DNA from: Vanessa cardui
Lineage: Eukaryota; Arthropoda; Insecta; Lepidoptera; Nymphalidae
Assembly: GCF_905220365.1 (NCBI RefSeq)
Contig: NC_061124.1
Location: 14,820,501-14,884,500, forward strand
DNA length: 64,000 nt
Direction of reading: 5' to 3'
Shown here: positions 32,635-44,359 of the stretch, in pieces
How the letters are laid out: each line of letters opens with the position of its first letter
How positions within the stretch are numbered: the first letter of the stretch is position 1
Notes under the pieces: model-generated
What the model saw: the letters and a program-made list of their open reading frames with translations, nothing else
Told to the model about the DNA's origin: nothing
The model's database searches: none
Translations under genes and position numbers: made by a program

Positions 32635-33248
32635 TATTTGGAACACCGGGTCGGAATAATTTTTTTGGTTGTATATATTTATGAAATAGAGGAACCAATA
32701 CAATTTAATAACTGAAAACCGCATGAGAGTAATTTAATAATAAAAAATTAAATTGGTATCAAAAATAAAATAACGATATGAAATGAAAGAGTTTCAATTA
32801 AATAGTATTATATTAAGCCGAATACGATAGAAAAAGATGGAAGTAAAAAAAAGAGACGGAAATGTTGTCACGAGGGACAACGCTTTCTTCTTACGCGAGT
32901 TCTTTCAAAAATATTTATAGTAAAATGAGAAACAAATACAGACATAACATGATATAGAAGTCATAATAATAATATGGTATCATTTATTATATCCTAGAGT
33001 AGCTACGAAGCATAGCCCAGACAAAACATACCTGAAATGTATAACGGCGCTTCAAGGGATGCTTGAAGGGGATTGAGGAGAGCGGGGGGAGGAAAATGAA
33101 ACGATCCCCTTACTAGAATCACTACGTGTCTACATATATTCTACTTGAACTCTTCAACTAAGCGCTTCCTCAATGGCTCTTGCTTTACTTTAATGCAATT
33201 TTTACTCAGTATATCATTTTGCACAAGACTATATTGAACATCACGTAT
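32635..33248. other. Unannotated DNA
   Basis: A G-rich stretch near 33070-33095 stands out, but no element is recognised. Confidence 0.4.
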
Positions 33249-33251
33249 AAA

Positions 33252-33400
33252 TCTATACATATAATAAAATTGAAGTGTCTTTTTGTAATATTAAATTTTT
33301 TACTCAATGCATGTGTATACGCGGTACATAATATACCAAAATAACATTTTTTACAATTTTTGTCTGTCTGTCTGTCTGTTTGTTCCGGCTATATATTAAT
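33252..33400 (+). mobile_element. Helitron 5' part (family H2)
   Basis: Begins TCTATACATATAATAAAATT, includes ATGCATGTGTATACGCGGTA, a (GTCT)n run and GTTTGTTCCGGCTA, the same phrase seen reversed in the H2 3' parts at 13.0, 24.1 and 49.7 kb. The 3' half is lost. Confidence 0.75.
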
Positions 33401-33539
33401 ATTTTATTAATAAATCATTTTGCACAAGCCTATAAATATTGACCGAATAAATATATAAACAATATGTAGTGAGTTGTTGATAGGGTTTTTAAGCCGGTCT
33501 AGGTTGATACTTACCGTCGTCAGTAAGTGATTTTACTTA

Positions 33540-33620
33540 CCACAAATACTATAGTATTATTTTGTTCCAGTTTCAAAGATGATTGGGTCAGTACAACAGG
33601 CTCAAAAGACGTAAAATCTA
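33540..33620 (-). repeat. Repeat P, short degraded fragment
   Basis: ttttgttccagtttcaaaga then ttgggtcagtacaacaggc resembles the P segment around the GGTTTGAAGGGTGAGT block. Confidence 0.4.
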
Positions 33621-33624
33621 TTCT

Positions 33625-36515
33625 CGTAACATATAACACTTAAATTAATACCTATGGAATGCTGCTAAATAGGAAAACTTGGCAAAAAATCCCACTAAAA
33701 TTCTTTTGCTGTTTCTCTCGGCATAGGATGTTTTCTTTTACAAATCAGTAGTAGTGTATTTTTTACAGAATAAAATAATTTTATTAGATTTAAATTGAAA
33801 GTAAATAATATATATTTTATCAAAAGGTCAATTAAACTGGTCCGTGTGTTTAAAATGCCGTAGTTACTTCATTATGCAACAGATCCATTAAAATGCAAAA
33901 CGCACATCAATATGAGCACGTGTAGTCGGTAAATAAACCGTCGACGGAAAGTTGATCACCAGCAGCCTTTTAATTACTTTATATTATTTACTACTTTCAT
34001 TTCGCTGGCTTATATTTCATCTGTAATTACTTAGAGGAAAAATATGCGATAGTATAAGTTTGCAACTTTGAATTAAATGCCACAATGATTTTCAGGATTG
34101 TCGGGCGTTTGTTAACTACATTAAATTCGATTGTGTGTGTGAATGTTGTTGAATAACACACACACGTATAAAATGAATGCATTACAGATAATTAAATTGC
34201 AGACAATCGTTTATTAAATAAAAAAAAAACATTTGTATCAAAAATATGGAGGGATACGTGGTTTGATAGGTCGTTTGTGTTCCAATATTATTAGCTTTGT
34301 ATGGACGTTAACAATTGTGCCAGTGAAGTAAAAATCACAGTATAATTATTATTTGTGATATTGCTTTTTATCTTTTATGGATACAATTAAAATTTGCCAC
34401 AAATAAAAAACAAAACACAGACAGTCAGCAACTTATTTGTCTTAAAATTTAAACAATCATCAGTTACACACACGTACAACAATGATATGCTACAAAGAAC
34501 ACATTCACATCCATTCTCGTTCAAATCTGTTATTAACATCACAATGGAGTTTGGAATGGAATTTTTCAAGCATCCATCAATACTTCGCTGCACTTCTGCA
34601 AGTAATAATCGGTTTGATTCGAAGTCTGGCTCCTCGCCAGAGATGTGCTCCTTGTTTATGATACATCGTCCTCAACTTGGCTGTCCGCTAACTCTATGTT
34701 ATATGAGAGCCAGCTAAGTGTGATGTGCTGTAATGGTTTGTAAACAGTCTTGTTATGCTTGTATAGCAATACATACTAATTACGTTTTCTACAGCAAACT
34801 AAGCTATTTCACTAATTTGGAACAATACTTAAAAATGTTAAATTGAGATATTGGAAGATTAATTTATAATTAATTATGTAAACTATATTCTACTGATGAT
34901 GACTCAGCATAACTCAATAACACAGCATCAGCGATTCCTTTACAGTTGTCTTATGTAACATACTATTGTTTTATTGTTAAAACCATTTTGTTTTTCTATT
35001 AAGTAGCACTTTAACTCACTGAATAGGTACTGCCAACTAATTATGTAAATTCAAAGAGCAGCATTGCGTATTTCGTTCTCAAGATTCGCAGCGCATTCGT
35101 TATGTATGAGAAGGTCAATAAGTTAAAACTGTTTTATAAATATTGTAATTCGAAATCAAAATATATTTTATTCGATTTTACGCCATAAACGTACGAGAAA
35201 GGAGGTATGTTCGATATGGACGCTTCTAACATTATCAACATCTACCCGCAAACTTCAGTCTCGTGAACAAGATATTCGTAGATAATGGCGAAATGTCGAG
35301 CTCCACCGAACAAAAATAAAAAACATGGTGAATATCCCGAAATTAATAACTTTAATAATAATTTATTCGAGTAAATTTCTACAAAAAAATTTGAGTTATA
35401 AAAGACAATATTAAATGTAACGTGTAGCATCTGTTTGAAAAGCAGATTTTACGGTGAAAAATCGGCAAGAAAATCTGTAAGTAGTCTAAATTGTATTTAA
35501 ATTACCATTCAGCATAAAAAAATTATATCAATAAGTTCTAATATTTTTAAGGCAACGGATGTAATTTAATTATGTGCGAATTAAAAAAAATACTCTTCAG
35601 TAAGAAGAATTTGATAAGATTATTGTAAATATTTAGCTATAAGAACATCTGAAAGTAACTCAGTTAGCGAGTTGGTTTGAACTTATTTATTTTAAATATA
35701 CTGGACAGTTTGTTTATAAACTAAGCTATTGAATCAAAGAACAATTGTTTTTAGTTGCAATAAAAAGTTACAACAAAAACTTTGCACTCATCTTGAAACT
35801 TGAAATTTAACTCTCAAAGCGCCCAAAGAAGTTTGTGTACCCTTCGGTCGTAATTGTACGACAAAAACTTAAACTTTTATAGTTATATTTCAGTACAATT
35901 TTATTTATATTTCGCTCTCACCCGCGGATTCTCTCTTTTTTTAGAGGTCGATTGGTAAGTGTTAGGTTTAAACATGTAATCTACCTTTCACTTTTTCAAG
36001 ATTGCCTCTTATCAATCAAATTCAGCTAAGTGGTTTGTCCGTAAAAGTGTAACACAAAGCTGCTTTAGCATTTTTAACAATAGTATCGATGTACGAACAA
36101 AGGATTCCCTTATGATAGTTGATATAGTTGAATTATAAGACTATGATATAAACTTTTATAATTATAATCTAAAAAATCTTATGTTATAAACAAATAATAA
36201 TAAAGTTAACAATCCCCACAACCTTCGTTTTCAAAGAAATCAAAAAATATTTTTATTTTATACATTATAAAATGTTAAAAAATATTTTTGAATCCAATCC
36301 AGTGTTTCGTACCAGCAGTTCATACTTCACCTTTCACTAGGCTGGATATTTTTTATTAAAATAATCTCATTTGTAAAATTCTGAACCCTTAACATTCTAA
36401 TTTCTTTATATCAAACCTGAATGTCTTGTACAAAATACCTAGTTATGGGTAATTAATAAAAATATATTAGTATGGTAATGATTTTTTCCTATATCATCTG
36501 AGTTGAATCCATATT
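33625..36515. other. About 2.9 kb of AT-rich DNA without recognised features
   Basis: Both overlapping frames at 34387-34717 lack recognisable domains. No SINE, Helitron, P or LINE landmarks seen. It is the longest repeat-poor stretch in the window, apart perhaps from 57.5-58.9 kb and the run after 51.6 kb. Confidence 0.45.
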
Positions 36516-36519
36516 CCGA

Positions 36520-36767
36520 TGATAGCCTCTGATCCTTTTTTTTTTTCGCTGGAAAAACGCCTTACGCGCTTCCCCCACGTGATGGAAAGTGGGAGGGTGT
36601 GTGGGACTCCCCGGTTTCCTGAACACCTAGTGCGCCCAGGTCCACCGGGATTACCCACTAAAAAACCAGCGGTACCCTCTCCGTCTTTCGGCGGGCGCCA
36701 CGGGATCGCTTACGCATGCTACCGTGACGCCCTGACGGTCCGCCCGCCTGTGATAGCCTCTGATCCT
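36520..36767. repeat. Target site duplication pair (17 bp) around the insert at 36537
   Basis: Copies at 36520-36536 and 36751-36767 are identical. Confidence 0.95.
36537..36750 (-). mobile_element. 5'-truncated R1/LINE-type 3' fragment, GC-rich, with 17-bp target duplication
   Basis: Plus strand begins with a T-run (the reversed poly-A tail) and then a 214-bp segment much richer in G+C than any flank. tgatagcctctgatcct occurs at 36520-36536 and exactly again at 36751-36767, a clear 17-bp target site duplication. Minus-strand content (CGTCAGGGCGTCACGGTAGC, GGGAAGCGCGTAAGGCG) resembles 3' UTRs of R1-type LINEs as I remember them; this family call is tentative. The 89-residue frame crossing it is not a gene. 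Confidence 0.85.
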
Positions 36768-36769
36768 AA

Positions 36770-37250
36770 TCTAATAATCAAATCATAATTGTATAAAATA
36801 CAGTAATGATTTAAAGTAATTATTTACGTATAACATTCTATGTAAATATACATTTAGCTGTAATCTTTTAAACGACTTGAAACTATTCAAATACATAATT
36901 CTTAAGAAATTAATTCAGCTACAAAGTTAATTAAAATTACAAAGGAAGACAACGTTTTAAAAAATCTTTTTCAAAGGGAATTCAATGGAACTATCTACTT
37001 ATCCTGGACTTAATAAGAAAACTCTTTCAACTTCGTGGTTAGTTTGGAAATGATTTTCTTTGTAAGCGATGAAGTTTAAAATGTACATTAATTTTGTTGA
37101 ATGAAAGTTTCTTATCACGATTACAAGATAGAAAAAACTTCAAGGCTATCTACAACACATGGGCTGACATAGATCTTTGTATACATCCCGGCCTCACACG
37201 GCACAATAAGGTTCTAAATAAATTCTTTTCACGGCTAAGTTAATATGCTC
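36770..37250. other. AT-rich DNA, nothing recognised
   Basis: No supported feature. Confidence 0.45.
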
Positions 37251-37254
37251 GACT

Positions 37255-37411
37255 TTCCTATACTATCATAATTATGATTATGTTACTGATATAAACCTCT
37301 CTCTTGAATTATAATTTATAAAACGCTTTAAATTATTTTCAGTAGTTTAAAGGAGAAGTTTTCAGGAGCTTAAAAACAGCGGGATCTGGCTTTGTTTTAT
37401 ACTATGTAGAT
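37255..37411 (-). mobile_element. Helitron 5' part (family H1), degraded
   Basis: ataaacctctctcttgaatt and ggctttgttttatactatgt mirror the H1 5' half; the 3' end is missing. Confidence 0.55.
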
Positions 37412-37507
37412 ATTATTATACACAAAAATTCATTTGTTGAATTAATCGTTCTTCATAGTTCCAATGGTTCACCAATCCTGGGAACTAATTTGTAATATCC
37501 CTCGTAC

Positions 37508-37761
37508 AACAACAACAGCCTGTAAATTTCCCACTGCTGGACTAAAGACTCCTCAACGTTTGCAAAGTATTGCAACATATTCCACCACGCTGTTTCAATG
37601 CGACTTGGTGGAATATACATGTGGCAGATTTTTTATGAAATTTGATACTTTGATTTTGATGATTAAATTTGAACCACGAGATGAATAATAAAAACAAATG
37701 GGCTTGAACTCGCAATCATCGGTTAAGATGCACGCGTTCTAACCACTGGGCCATCTTGACT
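37508..37761 (-). repeat. SINE family S with 12-bp target duplication
   Basis: (CAA)n at 37508-37516, the SINE body reversed, head ending near 37761. tatccctcgtac flanks it at 37496-37507 and 37762-37773. The body has an internal deletion around 37665-37690. Confidence 0.93.
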
Positions 37762-37889
37762 TATCCCTCGTACATTCTATTTTAATTTGGATGATTGCGA
37801 TACATGGCGTGGTTACAGTAGGTCGTAATAGTGTATATCCAGACGAGCATTTCTTCGTGTTTGTTAAGTAACATAAGCTAAGTTAGAGC

Positions 37890-37985
37890 TTACCACTCTT
37901 CAATCCGGAAACCAAAGGTTCTAAGTACTGTTGTTTTGTGGACGAATATCTGAAGAGTGGATAATACCTATTCAGCTTGCTCAAA
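37890..37985 (+). repeat. Repeat P, degraded fragment
   Basis: ctaagtactgttgttttgtg and ctgaagagtggataataccta. Confidence 0.5.
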
Positions 37986-37989
37986 GCCA

Positions 37990-38360
37990 CTTTTAAAATA
38001 TAAATGCTCAAAACTCTGGATATTTATAACTTGTTTCTAGACCTCGGTTTTCCTTATCAATAGCGTCAATCACCATGGCAACGCCACAGTCTTAAATGAA
38101 AGTGACTGAAACTGCGAAGCGCAGCAATTTTTAAAATCATTTTTTTTTCTTAACGATATCATTAGTACTTAAACTCTATAGAAAACTTACACCAGAAGTT
38201 ACAATGCGTATTAAAAACAAATACGTCGGTCGTGGACGCCAGAAATAAGTGATAACTTAAAAAACGTCTATCTGAAAGGTTGGTACTGTGAGTTACAGTG
38301 AAAGGGAAAAATCCTAGATAGACTGGCGCCGTAACGCGTTACGTAACGAAATAATTTAGT
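37990..38360. other. Unannotated DNA
   Basis: No supported feature. Confidence 0.4.
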
Positions 38361-38361
38361 C

Positions 38362-38445
38362 CCCCATAATGATGTCGTAAATAAAAAAATCTGTAGTATA
38401 TTTAGTCTCAGCATTGGACCCGTGCGTAGCCGGGGCTGGTTGGTA
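38362..38445 (+). mobile_element. Helitron 3' end (family H1), degraded
   Basis: gatgtcgtaaataaa, ctgtagtatatttagtctca and acccgtgcgtagccggggc parallel the 3' end of H1; the terminal CTAG has mutated. Confidence 0.6.
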
Positions 38446-38449
38446 TTAA

Positions 38450-39530
38450 TCTATAATTTTAATTGCCACGTTTGGCCAGTTGTTAATTATGATGCAGATA
38501 CCAAACTCTTTTGTTCAAATCCCGAATTGAGCTAACCAAAATGTTATAATTAACCTTTACCAATAATTAAAATTGAGGTACCTGTTTTATGTCCAAAATA
38601 ATATAAATTTAATAAATGCATATAAATGTTTACACGCTACGCAAACAAAGACCTGATTTTAAATATTTGTATGTTTTCTTGTTTGTTTTCATTTCTGTAA
38701 TCTCTGAAATGGCTGAACAGACTTGGGTGATATTTTTACTGATAGGTAACTAATCATTATATAAAATAGAGGTGTTGCTGGAAATCAGGTATATACAGTG
38801 AAATAGCATAATCATACACAGAATTAATAAAATGACAACAAATGTAATTGTTATAAAAATCTCGTCGGAATAAAAATTTGAATTAATATTATTCTTATTA
38901 ATATGGGAAAGATTTTCCTCACTCTTTCGTTCCCGAAATTAAAAAAAAAGAAGTTGTTTGCGCAGGAAAAATAAAAACTGGCCCTGGCTCATGTAATTTT
39001 AAATTAAATGCAAAAGAATAATAATAACTGGTTTTAATATAAATCTTAAACATTTAATTTATTAATCAATTGTGTATGTATTTTATTTGTAAAGAAGCAT
39101 AAATACAGAGTTGTGTGTTCAAATCGGTGCGTGAAAACTTTACTCTAAGTGTAAGGTATCGATTCAAAATCAATTGTTTATTCTTTTTTGAATATAGTAT
39201 GATAAGCCATTTCAATATTGAGCACCAATTCCTCGCCTATTATCCGTTCATTCTAAAATTTCAAACTATTGTAACTTTGTTCAATTGAATACATAAGAAC
39301 CTATAATATTTAAATGAATAATATTTTGATTTTCGAATGGGATTGAGAACGTGTATTTCAATTATGAAATGATAATGTGTCTTTGTACATTAAAGCGTAT
39401 CCCATTATGGATTAACGTGTATCAATTCAAAATCAAATCAGAAGATCCCATCCCTCAATATCACAGCCTGATTAATTGATCAGTTTGCGTGTGTCATCGT
39501 TGGACTAATCGATACAATCTCTATCATAAT
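38450..39530. other. AT-rich DNA, nothing recognised
   Basis: No supported feature. Confidence 0.45.
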
Positions 39531-39534
39531 ATCA

Positions 39535-39712
39535 TCTATACTAATTTTATAAATGCAAATGTGTATGTCTGTTTGTATGTACTTTACTATCAAAAGTACT
39601 GAAACTAATTTCGTTGAAATTTGTAATGGAACGAGTTTGAATTCTAAGAAGGACTTTAAAAGATTCTTATAATGAACGCCTGAAACGAGAGCGAAATCGC
39701 ATGCGACAATAG
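39535..39712 (+). mobile_element. Short Helitron-like element, 178 bp
   Basis: Starts TCTATACTAATTTTATAAAT after A. Ends in a hairpin TCGC-at-GCGA (39697-39706) and ...ATAG followed by T, a mutated CTAG|T. Compact, non-coding. Confidence 0.6.
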
Positions 39713-39714
39713 TG

Positions 39715-41465
39715 TTTTATTTATACTCTTTTGATATACAAAATTTAAAACTTCTATAGTTAATTCGAGAATAAAATATGTTAAGGTATTGTATATTTAA
39801 GTTAAATAGTGTAGCCAATGAAAAAGTTATCAATTCGATCGCTTGAGTGAAACCCACTTTGGTCGGTCGTTTTACCGAAAATATATGACTGAAGGTTCCC
39901 GTCAAAAAAGAACCTACTCATTGCACCGTGGTACGTAATGCATCTGCAAGCCTCTCATTGTAACAGATGTCCATGAGCAAAGATAGTCACTCTCGATTAG
40001 GTGATCCTTCTGCCAATATACCACCAGTTTATCATCATAGAGAAGAATTGAAAATTACAGATTAAAAACAATTGACATTACAGGCAAATTCGTCGGTCAG
40101 AAAGGTTATAATTAAGCTTTATATTACATTATAATGCTACAGGTGACGCATCATTTTATGAGATATATCCAAAATGGCCGAAACGTAAAAGAAAAGTTTA
40201 TAAGTTTTTACAGTTTTATTCTCTACTATCAATACATTTGTACTGCCTTAACAATCACACATCCATTTGTCTCTTTCACTCTTTAGGAAATATAAAAGAT
40301 AAAAGAAGACGAATAATGATTATAATTACTACTAATGTTGAATTTTCCTGTACTAAAAAAGCAGACAAATTTAACGCACTGTATTACTGTTTGTTTTTTG
40401 TTTAAATTCTAAATCCGTCACATGACGAGCGCTCATTAATAACTCGTATTAATCCTGTAGAAGCGTGAATCGTTTGTCAAAGCCTCGTCGACTATTTATC
40501 TCGTTGCGACGTTTGTGATGAACACTGCAATTACGAATTTGATACTTTGTTATAATTTGATACCCTTTAAATGATGTCGTTTATAGATATCCGATATTTA
40601 TTCTCAATTGAGTCGTGTTACATTTCAAAGGCTTATACATAATTATTTAGTGAATAAAAATAATCTTATGAAATAAAATAAAGGTCATTGAACTTGTGTT
40701 TCCACAAAAGATAAACTTAAAATCTACAGCCGGAATTTGATAAGGTTTTATGTTGATTGACTGATATATAATAATAATAGATGATTATTAAACAAGATTT
40801 GTAGTATTGCAAGCATAATTATATAATTTATTACATCGAGTCTTATTTTACCCGTGAAAAGCTGGGTAGTATTATTATATTTAATAAATAAGTACTTAAA
40901 TTAATGATTAGACTCAAAGACTCAATCTGACTTGATTAAAGAAAACAGAAACTTGAACAAAATATGAATGAGCATGATGATATGTTTTGATCGTTCTCTG
41001 GGAGGATTAAAGGTAGGACTTCAGATAATGAATTCACAATATGTATAGTTTAAAGGTGATGCTTCATCATCAATATAACTTCGATGTATCTTCATCACCA
41101 TGTCAGCAAGAAGAAGTCCACTAGTACACTTCAACTGACACTTTACTCCACGGATTTAATTGCAGAATTAGCGTGTTTCAGTTACCTTGAAATACACGTA
41201 CATATATGCAAGACCAATAGAAGAACGGTCCCTATATCAAGGTCAACACAAAATTCGCTATCGTCAAAGTATCGACCGATTACGAAAAAAATACTGTCCA
41301 TTTATGACCACTTTGTATCCAATTCGGTCAACTTTTTAAGATGCCATATATCATAATTTATTACGTCATAATATTAAGACATAATGTCGTGCCACATTGT
41401 ACCAGAATATACACTATTTCGATGTCGTAAGGTAGTTTGGAGACGACTTATTATACGAGCGAAAC
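39715..41465. other. AT-rich DNA, nothing recognised
   Basis: A 90-residue frame at 41084 shows no domain. No repeat landmarks seen. Confidence 0.45.
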
Positions 41466-41470
41466 TTTTC

Positions 41471-41506
41471 AACCGACTTCCAAAAGGAGGAGGTTATCAA
41501 TTCGTC

Positions 41507-41553
<47 letters not shown>

Positions 41554-43163
41554 GTTACCTCATAACTTTTCACTGGGTGGACCGATTTTGATAATTTTTT
41601 TTTTGTTTGAAAGGTAGTGCTTCCCGTGGGGTCCCATTTTTTTTATTTTTTTTTCCGATGATGGTATCCATGTGAAAACGACATAAGTCTGAAATTTGCG
41701 TTATGTATATGCGCGACAAATAGGTGAATAACGGAAAATCACGTTAACCAATTTTGATAATTCTTTTTTTATTATAAAATATATACTTCAAGGGTAATTT
41801 GGTGAAAGTTTGGTAAGGTTCTGAGCACAGGATCCATGACAAAGTGACGGAACGGAAGGGAACGGAACAATTCTGAGGAGCGCGTTAGCGATACTCGGTC
41901 GAATCTTTTATTTATAGGTTATTTGGATATTTGAGTCACCTTCCGTAATGTGGTTATGTTTATGTAATTATCATAGTCGAATATTATAATCAACTAGCTA
42001 CCCACCCCGGCTTCGCACGGGTGCAATACTGATACTAAATATACTACAGAATTTGTTTATATACGACATCACATCGCAAACTTCTAAAATTATCAGTGTT
42101 TCTTTACTATATTGTTCATTTATTATATACACAAACCTTCCCCTTGAATCACACTATCTTTTAAAAAAAACCGCACCAAAATCCGTTGCGTAGATTTAAA
42201 GATATAGGGACAGAGAAAGCGACTTTGTTTTATATTATGTAGTGATGGAACTCCTATACGGCTCGCAGTTAGGGTGCGATATGGGGCAGAATTTCTTACT
42301 ATCTTTAATCAAATTTTGTGTATGTGATGTGATGTCATATGATGTACGAAATATAGTTGGTCTTTTTCAAAGTTTTTTTGCTGAGTTCGATTACAGCTCT
42401 TTCGAGCGATCCTTGTAGTTTACGCCGCGTGACGTATTAAATCCGCATTTTCGAAAGTCTATTTTTGCTTTATTCGCAAGTTTCCTTTGAAATTGTCCTC
42501 AAAGTAGTTTCTGACTCATATAAACGGAACGCTTAATCTATCCATATTAAAAAAAAATAGTTAGTCAACATCAGCTTCACTTAAAATCAAAAAATAAATA
42601 AAATTTTAACAAAAAGAAAAACCGACTTCAAACAAAACACTATTTTAAAACAAATGAATATGCACGAAAAAGTAATAAAAATAATTGCGTATTCAACATA
42701 TTTTTTAGAGTCTTCCTAAGTTAAATGAAATGAAAAATATTAGACTACTTAAAAGTCGATTAACGATTATATCATGTAGTTATAATTATTGTTATATTTG
42801 GAGTCGGTGTCAGCCAATAAAACCCTACAGTATATCTATCAAAAAACAATACGAGAATACTTTAACAAATATGTTTTTTACAAATTACCTTTTACACAAT
42901 AATATACTGGATCAATCAAGGGGCTCGTATCGCTTCTTTCTTTTGATTGTTGGGGCAAGGGCACCGTGGCTGACACCGGCTCCAAATATACCAATAACTA
43001 TAACTACATGATATAATCGTTAATCGACTTTTAAGTAGTCTAATATTTTTCATTTCATTTAACTTAGGAAGACTCTAAAAAATATGTTGAATACGCAATT
43101 ATTTTTATTACTTTTTCGTGCATATTCATTTGTTTTAAAATAGTGTTTTGTTTGAAGTCGGTT
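41471..43163 (+). mobile_element. Element B: complete AACCGACTTC-ended element, 1.69 kb, with palindromic right end
   Basis: Left end AACCGACTTCCAAAAGGAGG at 41471; right end GAAGTCGGTT at 43154-43163, giving 10-bp terminal inverted repeats. Between them lie a 37-T run (41511-41547), a unique body, a Helitron (41994-42245), an internal AACCGACTTC (42620-42629) and a 152-bp spacer before the inverted right arm. No transposase ORF; short frames inside are AT noise. Copy C at 62647 is essentially identical. Whether the mobile unit is the whole or only the palindromic 0.6 kb part is unresolved. Confidence 0.75.
41994..42245 (-). mobile_element. Non-autonomous Helitron (family H1) inside element B
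   Basis: Minus strand starts TCACTACATAATATAAAAC, ends with ACCCGTGCGAAGCCGGGG then GGTAGCTAG|T. The CCCG...CGGG stem is the 3' hairpin. 252 bp. Confidence 0.88.
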
Positions 43164-43187
43164 TTTCTTTTTGTTAAAATTTTATTT
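42596..43187. repeat. Large palindrome: 220-bp arms, 152-bp spacer
   Basis: The arm 42596-42815 pairs with 42968-43187 with no net length difference and only a few mismatches. Each arm contains AACCGACTTC near its outer end and GGAGYCGGTGTCAGCC at its inner end. This is a foldback-type structure forming the right portion of element B. Confidence 0.9.
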
Positions 43188-43189
43188 TA

Positions 43190-43435
43190 ATAGCTACTCA
43201 TTAAACGTTATAACTTGTCACGGCTTGAGTTGTTCGTGTCTCAACGCCTGATTTTCCACTCAAATTGGCTTGTAATAGAAGCTAATTTTCCTTAATGATA
43301 TAAAATGTTATAACGACTCAAGATTAAAATAGTTTGCAACTAAATAAGTGTATTTTATTATATTTGCAACTAAGTGAGACAACATGTCGGATTTGGAATA
43401 GTGGGTAAGGTAATATGCACTTGTTAAGTGATGTG
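43190..43435. other. Unannotated DNA
   Basis: No supported feature. Confidence 0.4.
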
Positions 43436-43437
43436 AG

Positions 43438-43735
43438 AGCTGAGATGGCCCAGTGGTCAGAACGCGTGCATCTTAACCGATGATTTCGGGTTCAAACCCA
43501 GGCAAGCACAGTGGTGCTTGCCGAACACAAATCAAGCACATATACATAGTGATGTATATGTGCTTGATTTGTGTTCGGCGGTGAAGGAAAATATCGTGAG
43601 GAAACCTGCATGTGTCTAATTTCATTGAAATTCTGCCACATGTGCATTCCACCAACCCGCATTGGAACAGCGTGCTGGAATATGTTCCATGCCCTCTCCT
43701 TAATAGTAGAGGAGGCCATTAGCATAGCTTTACCT
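43438..43735 (+). repeat. SINE family S with internal double fold-back scar
   Basis: Head gagatggcccagtggtcag, B box GGGTTCAAACCC, full body. Between aggcaagcac and the GGCGGTGAAGG block the normal sequence is replaced by two abutting inverted repeats (43501-43509/43514-43522 and 43521-43546/43553-43578). Frames on both strands over this SINE are incidental. Confidence 0.93.
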
Positions 43736-43739
43736 TTTT

Positions 43740-44120
43740 TCACTTTAAGTGAGGTGAGATTCAAGAAAAACTTTCGCTGTATCATTTATATCTTCGTCGT
43801 GGAAAATATTATTTCACTATGTACAGCGGAATAATACTTATTGATTTTAATCGATCAAATTTTAAATCGATATTATTTCATTCATTCGAACAGATATTTA
43901 ATCTATTGGCGTAAATAAATGGTTTCAATAAAAGTTTGATGCCTTCAAATTTTTATGGATACGTTTTGACAGGCTTGGATTTGGACGAATATTGAAAAAA
44001 TCATATTCGATTAAAATAGGCTTAAGTCATACATAGAATGGGCAAAATAGATGGGAAAAAAATTGAAGCTATCTTGAAACCCAAGTATTCAACACAATAT
44101 ACTGCCAGAGTTAAAGTCTA
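43740..44120. other. Unannotated DNA
   Basis: No supported feature. Confidence 0.4.
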
Positions 44121-44124
44121 CTAA

Positions 44125-44354
44125 TCATTATATATTATAAAACAAAGTCGCGTATCGCTGTCTGTCTCTATGTATGCTTATATCTTTAAAATTACACAAC
44201 GGATTTTGATGCGCTTTTCCTAATAGATGGAGCGATTCGAGAGGAAGGTTATTGTATATAATACATGAACAATTTAGTAAAGAAACACCGATAATTTTAG
44301 AAGTTTCAACTGTGATGTCATATCATTGCACCCGTGCGAAACCCGGGTTGCTAG
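44125..44354 (+). mobile_element. Complete non-autonomous Helitron (family H1), 230 bp
   Basis: Starts TCATTATATATTATAAAAC after A at 44124. Ends CTAG at 44351-44354 before T at 44355, with CCCGTGCGAAACCCGGG as the subterminal hairpin. It is the plus-strand counterpart of the copies at 3.8, 5.7, 18.0, 42.0 and 63.2 kb, and defines the family ends. Confidence 0.88.
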
Positions 44355-44359
44355 TTGAA

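Noticed and set aside
34387..34717. Overlapping opposite-strand ORFs as host exons
   Set aside because: Neither has a recognisable domain and no splice-signal context or homologue is visible; AT-driven composition.
42596..43187. Large palindrome as a viral or plasmid replication origin
   Set aside because: It is explained by the terminal arms of element B; no replication gene is nearby.
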